A stretch of DNA of 64,000 bases from Bacteroidales bacterium (GCA_014800245.1 JAAVGM010000019.1:74424-138423), one strand, 5' to 3'. Counted from the stretch's first letter, positions 25,302 through 34,299 are shown. Notes: generated from the letters alone by a model not told the origin. Program-made: numbers and translations.

Positions 25302-26992
25302 TAATCTGAGAGTTGATCTGCCATGAAGTTTTCGATGAAGCTTACGTGCTTAGCCACTTCTGCCTGACCATACTTCACGAACACATGGAGCGAACGACGG
25401 CTTTCTTCGTCGCGCTGTGCATCTGAAAGAAGAAGGTAGCCCATGATGGTATAGCCTGCCATCTCCACGAGACGACGCGCCATGAAGTCGAGAAGTTCAT
25501 CGTTCTTCTCCCCTACTACCTTCTCTACGGCTGCGGCATACCGCTGAGCCATGAAGTCGAGGGTAGCCTTTACATTCTCGTCTTCGGCTGCCACCTGCAT
25601 ATCCTGCTGCTCCTTGATCCAGTTGAGGTAAGTGCCGGTGGTGACGTGGCGGATAGCCGCTACTACCTGAAGCTGAGTCGTACCCTCATAGATTGATGTG
25701 ATGCGTGCATCGCGATAGATACGCTCGCAAGCGTAATCTTTCATGAAGCCCGAACCGCCATGAATCTGGATTGCATCGTAGGCGTTCTGATTACAGAATT
25801 CAGAAGTCATACCCTTGGCGAGGGGGGTGAATGCATCGGCAAGACGGCTGTAATATTTAGCCTCTTTCTTCTCATCCATCTCAAGCTTGCGCTCTTTTGC
25901 AATGTCGTCGTAGATCTTGTAGATATCCACGAAGCGTGAGCAAGCGTAGAGAAGGGTGCGGCTTGCGTCGAGCTTGGCTTTCATTGTGGAAAGAATCTCA
26001 GCCACGGCAGGGAAATTGATGATCTCCTTGCCAAACTGCTTGCGCTCCTTTGCATATTGGAGAGCCTCGCGATATGCGGCTTCGCTGATACCGACGCTCT
26101 GTGCGGCAATGCCGAGACGGGCGCCGTTCATGAGGGCCATCACATACTTGATGAGACCAAGGCGGCGGCTGCCTACAAGCTCCGCGGGAGCATCCTTATA
26201 TACGAGCTCGCATGTGGGGCTCCCTTTGATACCCATCTTATTCTCGATGCGACGAACGTCAACACCGCCGTTGCGCTTGTCGTAGATGAACATTGAAAGA
26301 CCACGGCCATCCTTTGTGCCTTCCTCGGAACGAGCAAGCACCAAGTGGATATCAGAGTCACCATTGGTGATGAATCGCTTCACCCCGTTGAGCACCCATG
26401 AGCCGTCCTCTTTCTGAGTGGCCTTGAGCATTACCGACTGAAGGTCGGATCCGGCATCAGGCTCGGTGAGGTCCATCGACATTGTTTCGCCCTGACATAC
26501 GCGAGGGATATATTTCTCCTTCTGTGCGTCGTCGGCAAATTCATAGATTGTCTCGGCGCAGTCCTGGAGACCCCAGAGGTTTTCAAACCCTGCATCGGCA
26601 CGGCTCACCATATCGGCAGCCATGATGTAGGGGGTGATGGGGAAATTAAGACCGCCAAGACGACGAGGCATTGACATACCCATCAAGCCGGCCTTGCGGC
26701 AAGCGTCGAGGTTCTTCTTTGTGCCGTCGGCGTAAACCACGCGGCCGTTCTCCACATGAGGACCCTGATGGTCAACATCCTCAGCATTTTCAGCGATGAT
26801 ATTGCCACACAAGTCGCCCACGATGTCGAGCACACGGTCATAGCTGTCGATTGCATCCTCATAGTTGAGGGGTGCATAGTCATATTTTTCTGCATCCGCG
26901 AAGTTGCGTTCTTTCAGCTTCACGATCTTCTCCATCAAGGGATGCGTGAGATGAAGCTTGAATGACGGATTGTCGTTATAGAAATTTGCCAT
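25289..26992 (-). CDS. Acyl-CoA dehydrogenase (ETF-linked)
   Basis: A flavoprotein that introduces a double bond next to the thioester of an acyl-CoA and passes electrons to ETF, whose two subunits are encoded directly upstream. The family motifs are present: MDLTEPDAGSDLQ, GVKRFITNGD, QIHGGSGFMKDYACERIYRD, and ITSIYEGTTQLQ with the usual catalytic Glu position. At 567 residues it is longer than the 380-residue mitochondrial type and has an extra helical C-terminal region after about residue 440. The substrate chain length cannot be read from sequence. It follows etfA by 4 bases. Confidence 0.92.
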   Translation of the reverse strand: MANFYNDNPSFKLHLTHPLMEKIVKLKERNFADAEKYDYAPLNYEDAIDSYDRVLDIVGDLCGNIIAENAEDVDHQGPHVENGRVVYADGTKKNLDACRKAGLMGMSMPRRLGGLNFPITPYIMAADMVSRADAGFENLWGLQDCAETIYEFADDAQKEKYIPRVCQGETMSMDLTEPDAGSDLQSVMLKATQKEDGSWVLNGVKRFITNGDSDIHLVLARSEEGTKDGRGLSMFIYDKRNGGVDVRRIENKMGIKGSPTCELVYKDAPAELVGSRRLGLIKYVMALMNGARLGIAAQSVGISEAAYREALQYAKERKQFGKEIINFPAVAEILSTMKAKLDASRTLLYACSRFVDIYKIYDDIAKERKLEMDEKKEAKYYSRLADAFTPLAKGMTSEFCNQNAYDAIQIHGGSGFMKDYACERIYRDARITSIYEGTTQLQVVAAIRHVTTGTYLNWIKEQQDMQVAAEDENVKATLDFMAQRYAAAVEKVVGEKNDELLDFMARRLVEMAGYTIMGYLLLSDAQRDEESRRSLHVFVKYGQAEVAKHVSFIENFMADQLSDYLYK

Positions 26993-26996
26993 TGCC

Positions 26997-28025
26997 TTAT
27001 TTCGAATTCTTTTTATAATACTTGATTAATTTGGGCACCACATCTTCCACCTTGCCTGTGATCACATAGTCGGCAATCGCATTGATCGGAGCGTTGGGAT
27101 CAGTGTTGATGGAGATGATGATTGATGAATCCTGCATACCGGCGATATGCTGGATCTGGCCTGAAACGCCACATGCGATGTAGAGCTTCGGACGCACGGT
27201 AACACCAGTCTGACCGATCTGACGGTCATGGTCGGCCCATCCGGCATCCACAGCGGCGCGGGTTGCGCCCACTTCGCCACCGAGCACATCGGCAAGCTGT
27301 TGGAGCATCTCGAAGTTTTCCTTGCTTCCCATACCATAGCCTCCGCATACGATGATCGGGCTTCCTTTGAGGTTTACTTTGGATTTCTCGATGTTGCGGT
27401 CGATCACCTCTACAACGAAGTCTTCCTTGTTGGTGTATTTGTTCACGTCGAGATCCACCACTTCACCTACATAGTTGGAATCCTTCACCTCTTTTTTCAT
27501 CACGCCTTCGCGAACGGTAGCCATCTGAGGACGGCACTCGGGGTTGACGATCGTAGCCACGATGTTACCACCGAATGCGGGACGGATCTGAAGAAGAAGA
27601 TCCTTATATTCTGTGCCTTTGGGATCTTTATGGTCGCCGATTTCAAGAGAAGTACAGTCGGCAGTCAGACCGCTGTGGAGAGCGGAAGAAACACGCGGAC
27701 CTAGGTCGCGGCCGATTGAGGTGGCACCCATGAAGGCGATGCGGGGTTCGATCTCCTTGAAAAGGTTGATGAGGATTGAGCTATGGGGAAGAGAAGTATA
27801 GGGATAAAGGCGCGCATCCTCCACCTTATATATACGGTCAACGCCATAAGGGAAGATCTGCTTCTCGATATCCTTCAGGTTGTCGCCTGCCACAACGGCT
27901 TCAAGCTTGATGCCGAGCTTATCGGCGAGCGCACGACCTTTTGTGAGGAGCTCAAGGCTGACGTCGGCCACCTTGCCATCCTCATACTCGCAATATACGA
28001 TCAAATTATTCTTGTCAGTTGCCAT
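26997..28025 (-). CDS. etfA: Electron transfer flavoprotein alpha subunit
   Basis: ETF alpha binds the FAD that relays electrons from acyl-CoA dehydrogenase. The C-terminal FAD domain carries GGYGMGSKENFEML, GATRAAVDAGW, RQIGQTGVTVRPKLYIACG and SGQIQHIAGMQDS, then NTDPNAPINAIADY. The 342-residue length is normal. It is preceded by etfB with a 5-base gap and followed by the dehydrogenase, making a three-gene operon. Confidence 0.96.
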   Translation of the reverse strand: MATDKNNLIVYCEYEDGKVADVSLELLTKGRALADKLGIKLEAVVAGDNLKDIEKQIFPYGVDRIYKVEDARLYPYTSLPHSSILINLFKEIEPRIAFMGATSIGRDLGPRVSSALHSGLTADCTSLEIGDHKDPKGTEYKDLLLQIRPAFGGNIVATIVNPECRPQMATVREGVMKKEVKDSNYVGEVVDLDVNKYTNKEDFVVEVIDRNIEKSKVNLKGSPIIVCGGYGMGSKENFEMLQQLADVLGGEVGATRAAVDAGWADHDRQIGQTGVTVRPKLYIACGVSGQIQHIAGMQDSSIIISINTDPNAPINAIADYVITGKVEDVVPKLIKYYKKNSK

Positions 28026-28030
28026 TTCTT

Positions 28031-28900
28031 TTAGCCTATTGTGTGGTTAGCGATTAATTCCTTGATGAGGTTTTCGAGTTCCTCATCGTTATTCTCTACG
28101 CGACGGGCATCCTTAGCAGTGAACACCACATTCTCTATCCCCTTCACCTTTGTGGGCGAGCCGGCAAGACCGCACTGTGAAAGGTCGGCCTCTACGGTCT
28201 GGGTGTTCCATTCATTGATGGCGAGATACGGACGCTTCTCAATGAAGGCCTTCTTCTCTTCGTCTGCACCGATCTCCGAGGGGGAAGCAGCGTATTTATA
28301 CTTCTGGACGTTGCGTGCATTGCGCGGACGGCATTCATCGGCCGAACCGTTCACGGTCACTACGAGGGGAAGAGGCGCTTTCACTGTTTCAACACCGCTC
28401 TCGATGCGACGTTTGATGAGGGCTTTGCCATCTTCTGCAGAGATGATATCTTCTGCGTATGTCACCTGGGGAAGACCGAGTTTCTCAGCAATCTGGGGAC
28501 CCACCTGGGCTGTGTCGCCATCGATAGCCTGACGGCCGCCGATGATGAGGTCATACTTACCAATCTTGCGGCACGCCATGCTGAGGGCATAGCTTGTGGC
28601 AAGGGTATCAGCACCTGCGAAGGCACGGTCGGAAAGGACGATACCATCGTCTGCTCCGCGGTAGAGTCCTTCACGGATTATCTCTGCCGCACGGCCGGGA
28701 CCCATGGTGAGGAGAGTAACTTTTGTGCCGGGATACATATCCTTGAGCTTTAAAGCCTGCTCAAGGGCGTTGAGGTCTTCAGGGTTGAAGATTGCCGGCA
28801 GCGCGGCACGGTTGATGGTGCCGTCTTCTTTCATGGCGTCTTTCCCGACATTACGAGTATCGGGAACCTGCTTGGCCAATACAATAATATTTAAACTCAT
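28031..28900 (-). CDS. etfB: Electron transfer flavoprotein beta subunit
   Basis: ETF beta binds AMP and docks to the alpha subunit. The start (NIIVLAKQVPDT) and the nucleotide-binding signature IIGGRQAIDGDTAQVGPQIA identify it. The 289-residue length is slightly above the usual 250-260. First gene of the etfB-etfA-dehydrogenase operon, with a TAnnTTTG promoter upstream. Confidence 0.96.
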   Translation of the reverse strand: MSLNIIVLAKQVPDTRNVGKDAMKEDGTINRAALPAIFNPEDLNALEQALKLKDMYPGTKVTLLTMGPGRAAEIIREGLYRGADDGIVLSDRAFAGADTLATSYALSMACRKIGKYDLIIGGRQAIDGDTAQVGPQIAEKLGLPQVTYAEDIISAEDGKALIKRRIESGVETVKAPLPLVVTVNGSADECRPRNARNVQKYKYAASPSEIGADEEKKAFIEKRPYLAINEWNTQTVEADLSQCGLAGSPTKVKGIENVVFTAKDARRVENNDEELENLIKELIANHTIG

Positions 28901-28984
28901 AATTTGAATTATGTTTAGTTTTATTTTTTCAAAACATGCAGGATATCAAATGCACAATGGAATCGTTTCCACACATTTGGGGAA

Positions 28985-28992
28985 CAAAGTTA
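28985..28992 (-). promoter_or_regulatory. etfB promoter -7 element
   Basis: TAACTTTG on the minus strand, about 85 bases before etfB. The expected upstream box falls in a T-rich tract that also forms the tail of a separate terminator. Confidence 0.6.
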
Positions 28993-29019
28993 ATAAAAAT
29001 TTCCTAATAAAATAAAAAA

Positions 29020-29048
29020 TCTGCACATCTTTTCTTCAAATGTGCAGA
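29020..29048 (-). terminator. Orphan terminator reading on the minus strand
   Basis: TCTGCACAT pairs perfectly with ATGTGCAGA over an 11-base loop. On the minus strand it is followed by a T-rich tail (TTTTTTATTTT). No minus-strand gene lies upstream of it now; the neighbouring sequence is the plus-strand Rpn fragment and its promoter. Confidence 0.8.
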
Positions 29049-29093
29049 TATATTCTGCTTCCTTTACAAAAAAATTAGAGAAATCTTCATTAA

Positions 29094-29136
29094 TTTTGTT
29101 ATTTCCCATTCATTATTTATATTTGATTTATATTTG
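29094..29136 (+). promoter_or_regulatory. Promoter of the short Rpn gene, with doubled -7 box
   Basis: TTTTG (29094-29098), 19 bases and TATATTTG (29118-29125) form a standard promoter. A second TATATTTG follows at 29129-29136 within an 11-base direct duplication. The second box is 21 bases from the ATG, exactly as the -7 boxes of the two full-length Rpn genes are. Confidence 0.8.
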
Positions 29137-29157
29137 CAACGAAAATAGCATAAAGGC

Positions 29158-29496
29158 ATGGAGAATATGAAAGGAAAAGAGAAGGATTATCCAATGTTCG
29201 ACGACCTCTTTGATGCAGCTGATATCGGCGACCTGGCAGAAGATCAAGTGATAGCATACAGTCAGTCGCGCCTTAAGCTTGAAGACGACCGAGAGGCATT
29301 GGAATATGAGGTGGCTCAGGAAAGAGAAAAAGCTCTTTCGGAGGGACGAGCTGAAGGACGTGCCGAGGGAATTAAAGAAGGCGAACAAAATATTCTTTCA
29401 AGCATAATCAGTCATCTAAAATCACAAGGGTCTTCCATCAAGCAGGTCGCAGCTATTTTAGGAAGATCCGAAGATGAAATCGCAATGCTATTTTAG
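29158..29496 (+). CDS. Free-standing C-terminal domain of an Rpn (PD-(D/E)xK) nuclease
   Basis: The 112 residues are nearly identical to the last 120-odd residues of the full-length Rpn proteins at 38972 and 52454. They begin at the methionine that is residue 181 there (MENMKGKEKDYPMFDDL). The nuclease domain is absent. The promoter and leader of the family are kept, so this looks like an internal deletion joined at a CATGG shared by the true start and the internal methionine. It is not evidently decayed. E. coli rpn genes make a similar short C-terminal product that inhibits the full-length toxic nuclease, so a working antitoxin-like protein is a real alternative to a relic. Confidence 0.75.
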   Translation: MENMKGKEKDYPMFDDLFDAADIGDLAEDQVIAYSQSRLKLEDDREALEYEVAQEREKALSEGRAEGRAEGIKEGEQNILSSIISHLKSQGSSIKQVAAILGRSEDEIAMLF

Positions 29497-29537
29497 GGCA
29501 TAAATGCGCGTTTTCTAAAATAATCAGAATTTTTCAC

Positions 29538-29545
29538 TAATTTTG
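29538..29545 (+). promoter_or_regulatory. Promoter -7 element of the AraC-type regulator gene
   Basis: TAATTTTG matches TAnnTTTG, 16 bases before the ATG. No clear TTTG lies at the expected distance upstream. Confidence 0.5.
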
Positions 29546-29561
29546 TGGAAAATTCTTTTTT

Positions 29562-31178
29562 ATGTCGGCTAAGCAAACAAGAGGAATCATATTTATAATA
29601 GCGGCATGCATCTATGGATGCGTGTTGGGCGTCATATCAGGATGTGATCGATACGACAGATCCGGCAAAACTAACGAACACGCTTTAGCCGAAAATGCAG
29701 ATAAGGGATTGGAGAGAGTGTTACGAGTGCAGCAACTATATAATCTTACCCCCGATGAGAATATAGTTCCTCAAATAGAAACCACTATCGACAGCATGCG
29801 CCGCGAAGGACGCAATCCATATTATTTTGCAGCCATAAATGTCCTTATCGATCGTCTATTCTCTGAAGGCCGTTTCGCTGAAGCAGACTCCTTGGCAGTG
29901 AGGATGTATGATGAGGCGGAAGAGAAGGCCGATTCAATCTCCATTACCATGGCAAAGAGAGTGAGGGCCCAGATGTTTTACAAGCTCGCCCAACCACATC
30001 GCGCTCTCAACGAACTCAATCAAGTAAAAGGAACTATACAGGATCCCTTTAGTTCAAGGGCAAATTTTGGCACATCTACAAGTATTCATGAATGGCTATG
30101 GATCATATGCCGTGAAATTGGCGATACATTGCACATGAATGAAGAGGGGCTTGCCTATGCGGATATGGTGGAAAATTTAAGCAGGCGTAACAATTGGACC
30201 GATTCCACAGGCCACTACCCCGTTTCTGCCCTCGCCTTCAAGGCGGCTGCTGCTCTTTCGGACAACAATCACAGCTTAGCCAAGGAATATATTGACAGCG
30301 CCGGGGCATATATGATCCCGACTCTCCCCTCAAGAGCTTACGAACATCTTTACCAGGTGAGATGCTTGGCAAGAGCTGATGAAGGGAACTGGCTTGGAGC
30401 AATCGCTGACGTTGACACTCTTCTTTCCACTCATAAGGAATATCCCTGGTTCTATCTCAAAGACCTTCTTCTGAAGGCAGATATCCTTAACCGGGCAGGA
30501 GAGTATGAGAAAAGTGCAAATGCCTATTCGGATTACATAGCTTTTCATGACTCTCTATCCAACAAAATAACCGATAGAAGACTCCATGATCTGACCGTGT
30601 TATATCGCACCGAAATTGATCGCGAACAGAAACGTGCAGAACGTTTCAAACTCTTTGCCTCGGGAGCTATGATCCTATTCCTTCTCATACTTTTTACTAT
30701 CACCATCGTTCTTGCTGCAAAGGAAAAGAAAAAGAATCGTATCTTAGTGGAGCGCCTCAAAGAGCTTGATCGATCAGCCGACAACACATCGCATAAGGAG
30801 GAAAATGTCAATGATCAGGCTACAACCGACATCGAACGTCTCGACCGTTTTATGGCAACGGGTCAGCCCTACATTAATCCTTCTCTTAGCCGAAAGGAAC
30901 TCGCAGAATTCATGGGGATAAGTCAGGATGCCATAGGAGCATTGATTAAGCACGAGAGGGGAGTTTCAGTCAAAGCGTATATCAACTCATTCCGCCTTGA
31001 GGAAGCCCGCAGAGTGCTTGGTTCAGATTCAGTTGAAACGATTGCCGATATGGCGGAGAGGCTTGGATTCGGCACCCCACGAACCCTTCAGCGAGCATTC
31101 AAGGAGAGATATGGAATGTCGCCGACTCAATACAGGGAGGCGTCCAACGACTTGCAAAACCCTGATCTACAATCATAA
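29562..31178 (+). CDS. Envelope-spanning TPR regulator with AraC-type DNA-binding domain
   Basis: The 538-residue protein has an N-terminal signal or lipobox region ending near ISGC. A periplasmic helical region of TPR-like repeats follows (about 45-355), then one membrane helix (about 363-387). The cytoplasmic C-terminus has an AraC/XylS double helix-turn-helix (about 430-530), including ISQDAIGALIKHERG and YGMSPTQYREA. Such proteins can pass a periplasmic signal straight to DNA. The two large surface lipoproteins directly downstream are its likely targets. A pair of spaced direct repeats lies between. The signal it senses is unknown. Confidence 0.85.
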   Translation: MSAKQTRGIIFIIAACIYGCVLGVISGCDRYDRSGKTNEHALAENADKGLERVLRVQQLYNLTPDENIVPQIETTIDSMRREGRNPYYFAAINVLIDRLFSEGRFAEADSLAVRMYDEAEEKADSISITMAKRVRAQMFYKLAQPHRALNELNQVKGTIQDPFSSRANFGTSTSIHEWLWIICREIGDTLHMNEEGLAYADMVENLSRRNNWTDSTGHYPVSALAFKAAAALSDNNHSLAKEYIDSAGAYMIPTLPSRAYEHLYQVRCLARADEGNWLGAIADVDTLLSTHKEYPWFYLKDLLLKADILNRAGEYEKSANAYSDYIAFHDSLSNKITDRRLHDLTVLYRTEIDREQKRAERFKLFASGAMILFLLILFTITIVLAAKEKKKNRILVERLKELDRSADNTSHKEENVNDQATTDIERLDRFMATGQPYINPSLSRKELAEFMGISQDAIGALIKHERGVSVKAYINSFRLEEARRVLGSDSVETIADMAERLGFGTPRTLQRAFKERYGMSPTQYREASNDLQNPDLQS

Positions 31179-31184
31179 TTAAAA

Positions 31185-31215
31185 TTGTCGCATATATCAG
31201 ACGTTTTTGTCGCAT
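31185..31215 (+). promoter_or_regulatory. Direct-repeat operator candidate
   Basis: TTGTCGCAT occurs at 31185-31193 and again at 31207-31215, 22 bases apart start to start, which is two turns of the helix. AraC-type regulators bind paired half-sites at about this spacing. The pair lies just upstream of the promoter for the GLUG lipoprotein genes and just after the AraC-type regulator gene. Confidence 0.6.
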
Positions 31216-31219
31216 GGAA

Positions 31220-31254
31220 AATAGCATTCTTTGACCGGAAGAATGCTATTTTTG
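31220..31254 (+). terminator. Terminator of the regulator gene, ending in a promoter box
   Basis: AATAGCATTCTT (31220-31231) pairs with AAGAATGCTATT (31239-31250) over a 7-base loop, followed by a T-run. The end of the stem plus the T-run reads TATTTTTG (31247-31254), a TAnnTTTG -7 box 51 bases before the first GLUG gene. Upstream TTTG spacing is poor, which would fit an activator-dependent promoter. Confidence 0.75.
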
Positions 31255-31304
31255 CATTAAATATGTTTTTCATTTGCTAAACTTCATTATAAAACAGATC
31301 TGAG

Positions 31305-34265
31305 ATGAACCATTCACCATTCTCTTTCAAGGAAAGAGGAAATGCAAGGCTTAACTTAAATCGATTCGCCCAAGGCGCAATGATGACTCTGGCATCGTTG
31401 ACGCTTCTTGTCGGCTGCAAGGACGACTCCCCTTCCGGATCGGGCACTGCGGGAAACGCGGACCAATATATCGGTCCGGCAAGCGAAATGACTCTTGGTC
31501 CGGAAACAAACGGTTTCAACTCCTCCTCCTTCACTTTGGCCATCGAGGCTCCCGACGGCACCATCATCAAACGCGAAGGCTCCCATAGCCGTCAGGGTTA
31601 TAAATCTCATCTAAGTCTCTCTTCGGGATTATCCGACGGAATATACCGTCTTCTATATTTCGAATATCCCATTGAAGACAATCCCCAACTTGCGGATCTG
31701 GCCGACCAGTTCTCCACCACCCAATTCGGATTGGGAAGCAGGATTGAGGTGAAAAACGGCTCAATAACCATTCTTGATAGCTTTGATGAAGAGATTGGTT
31801 TTCCGGGTAAGGGAACGGCAGAAGAGCCCTATGAAATATCATCCTATAACAGTCTTCTCAAACTCGCTCAAATAGTGAATAGCGAAGAGAAGAATGAGCT
31901 GATAACAAAAGAGACTCACTTCCGCCAGACAGGGAAAATAGACCTCTATCAGGCTTCACGCGAAGCCGACCGCCGTTATGGCTGGAATCCTATAGGGGCA
32001 AATTCCGCCCTCCCCTTCCGGGGTCATTATCATGGAGCCGAACTTTCCACCATGATCATCGACCGCCCGAATTCTGCTGCAGTAGGACTCTTCGGACATG
32101 TGCATAATGCAGCAATATATGATTTAAAAATCTCCAATTCTTCAGTCACCGGGAATTTTGCTGCCGGAGGGATTGTCGGGGCATCCCTGATGTCGGGAAA
32201 AGATCGTGGACTTGTCACGATCACAGGGTGCGAGGTAACGGGATCTGAAATCACCGGAAGCGACCAATCTGTGTCCATTGGAGGAATAATCGGGGCTATC
32301 GATATGCAGTCGAGGGCATATCTCCAGAATTGCACGTCATCAGAGAATACTATCAAAGGGACATATAATGCAGGCGGCCTCGCAGGGGGAGCCGGATTAT
32401 ATTCATCGATAGCTTTCAGTTCTTGTAAAAACTCATCGTCAGTGACAAGCGACTTTTCGGGTGCGGGGGGTCTTATAGGTTCGTGCGATACTGTTCAGGC
32501 AGCCGTATCTTCCAATACAGGGCGTATACAAGGCGCAGCCCTATATCGAGCGGGCGATACGAAGAACACAGGAATCGGCTCCGGCGGACTTGTGGGAGGT
32601 GCAGGCACAGCCACTATGACTTCCTGTTCTAATGCGGGAACAGTTTCGGGGTATGCGGGGGTCGGCGGACTCGTCGGCTCGGCGCGTGTGAAGGGGAGCG
32701 ATACAGAGGCATACATGTATAACAATGTGATGTTTCGTTATTCATGGAATGAGGGTGACGTGAATGGCACTGACTGTGTGGGCGGTCTCACGGGAGAAGC
32801 TCAGTGCGGAACATATGGAGTATATAACAAAGGGAATATCTCGGGCACAAGATATGTCGGCGGAATTGCAGGCTCCACTTCAATAGCAGTAACACATAAT
32901 GCCATTAATCTCGGAAAGGTATCCGGTGGGGATTATGTGGCGGGAATCGTTGGAAAAACAGCCTTCGGTTCGCTTGCGCTTGATCACAATTACGGAGAGG
33001 TGAATGGCACCGGCACCCATCTGGGCGGAATCACAGCATTGGCCGGGAATAATACAATCATTCATTACTGCGGCAATTATGGCTCGCTCAAATCCACAGG
33101 ATCAGGACCGGTTGGCGGCATTGTTGGCGAGATCGGGGATCCGAGAAAATGGACGGCCATGAATATTGTGGAGTGTGTGATAGGATCAGCGGAGGTGGCA
33201 ATGGCCGGATTCGGTGCAGTTATGGCTGTGGCCGGACATTCTATAGCAGCTCTCAGCGAGACGTTGGAAGTGTTTCTGCATATAGCTGAAACTATGACTG
33301 ATTGCGGCTTGCTTACGGTAGATTCCGTGATGTGGGGCATTGGTGTGCAGGAGATGATTGAGGAATTTGAGGCTGAAAAGATGGCCTCCGAGCTTTCTCA
33401 GGAGATCGACATCGTGAACAGCACGGTAAAAGCCGAGATGGCGGCATTGCGCAGAAATTTCACATTCAATCTCAAAGATTTCAATCATTCCCCTTTTGAC
33501 TCCTCATATATGCAGGAGGTGGATAATCTTCTCAATTATTATGAGAGCGATGGAGGCGACGAGAAATTCAATGAGAAAATCAATCTCGCCCGTGAAGAGA
33601 GGGAGGAATACCTGGAAAAAGTGCATAAAACTAATGAGATTATACATCAGGTTGTAGGTGGTGTATGCATCGTTGTCGGCACAGTGGCTTCAATCGGCGG
33701 AATTATAGCCTCAGGAGGGGCAGCAGCGCCATTCGTGGTGGCAGGGATAGCGGCTTCTGTGGCAGGAGGTCTGAATGCCATCACCAAGAGTTGTCTTGAA
33801 TATGAAGAGAATGCAGTGATCATCTCACAATGCGTCAACGGAGGTGCAATCTCATCTGCATCGGGTTCTCAAACCGGCGGACTTGTAGGGGTGCTTCAGG
33901 ATAATAGCATCGTCCGCGACTGTATCAACACAGGCGACGGTCCGGGACATGGACGCACATTTGTAGGGAAGACGGGAAGCAATATAATCCAAATGCGTCT
34001 TATATCCTTAGCCAATTCCTCCACTTGGGATGAAACGAAAGCTCCCGATACAAAGCATGAGATGGTGATTTATAACCCTGATGCCAAATATGATTGGGAT
34101 GGAAGCCATATGAGATTGGTTAAGGATAGAAAGGATATTTCCGACCCGGCTACCTATACTGCCGTTGACAAAGATTGGAAAACCAACGGAACAAACGACC
34201 TTTGGATAATCCCCTCGGTCAGCAACAGTTTCCCTGTGCCGGCATGGTCGGAAATGAGAGAATAA
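31305..34265 (+). CDS. GLUG-repeat surface lipoprotein with a helical membrane-active-like insertion
   Basis: A 986-residue lipoprotein (lipobox LLVGC near residue 35). Residues 200-610 and 830-890 are made of GLUG-type repeats, seen as repeated GGLVG/GGIVG motifs every 25-35 residues, a fold associated with adhesin-like surface proteins. Between them (about 617-830) the repeats are interrupted by long helices. An apolar stretch comes near 622-657, then a charged coiled-coil-like region, then a Gly/Ala/Val-rich hydrophobic hairpin at about 784-827. That resembles the membrane-insertion part of alpha pore-forming toxins, but I infer this from composition only. It is followed 34 bases later by a paralogue. 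Confidence 0.8.
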   Translation: MNHSPFSFKERGNARLNLNRFAQGAMMTLASLTLLVGCKDDSPSGSGTAGNADQYIGPASEMTLGPETNGFNSSSFTLAIEAPDGTIIKREGSHSRQGYKSHLSLSSGLSDGIYRLLYFEYPIEDNPQLADLADQFSTTQFGLGSRIEVKNGSITILDSFDEEIGFPGKGTAEEPYEISSYNSLLKLAQIVNSEEKNELITKETHFRQTGKIDLYQASREADRRYGWNPIGANSALPFRGHYHGAELSTMIIDRPNSAAVGLFGHVHNAAIYDLKISNSSVTGNFAAGGIVGASLMSGKDRGLVTITGCEVTGSEITGSDQSVSIGGIIGAIDMQSRAYLQNCTSSENTIKGTYNAGGLAGGAGLYSSIAFSSCKNSSSVTSDFSGAGGLIGSCDTVQAAVSSNTGRIQGAALYRAGDTKNTGIGSGGLVGGAGTATMTSCSNAGTVSGYAGVGGLVGSARVKGSDTEAYMYNNVMFRYSWNEGDVNGTDCVGGLTGEAQCGTYGVYNKGNISGTRYVGGIAGSTSIAVTHNAINLGKVSGGDYVAGIVGKTAFGSLALDHNYGEVNGTGTHLGGITALAGNNTIIHYCGNYGSLKSTGSGPVGGIVGEIGDPRKWTAMNIVECVIGSAEVAMAGFGAVMAVAGHSIAALSETLEVFLHIAETMTDCGLLTVDSVMWGIGVQEMIEEFEAEKMASELSQEIDIVNSTVKAEMAALRRNFTFNLKDFNHSPFDSSYMQEVDNLLNYYESDGGDEKFNEKINLAREEREEYLEKVHKTNEIIHQVVGGVCIVVGTVASIGGIIASGGAAAPFVVAGIAASVAGGLNAITKSCLEYEENAVIISQCVNGGAISSASGSQTGGLVGVLQDNSIVRDCINTGDGPGHGRTFVGKTGSNIIQMRLISLANSSTWDETKAPDTKHEMVIYNPDAKYDWDGSHMRLVKDRKDISDPATYTAVDKDWKTNGTNDLWIIPSVSNSFPVPAWSEMRE

Positions 34266-34299
34266 AATAATTATTCCAACAAACTCCAAGAATTTCATA

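Noticed and set aside
27228..27704. 158-codon plus-strand frame opposite etfA
   Set aside because: It is the complementary shadow of a highly conserved gene.
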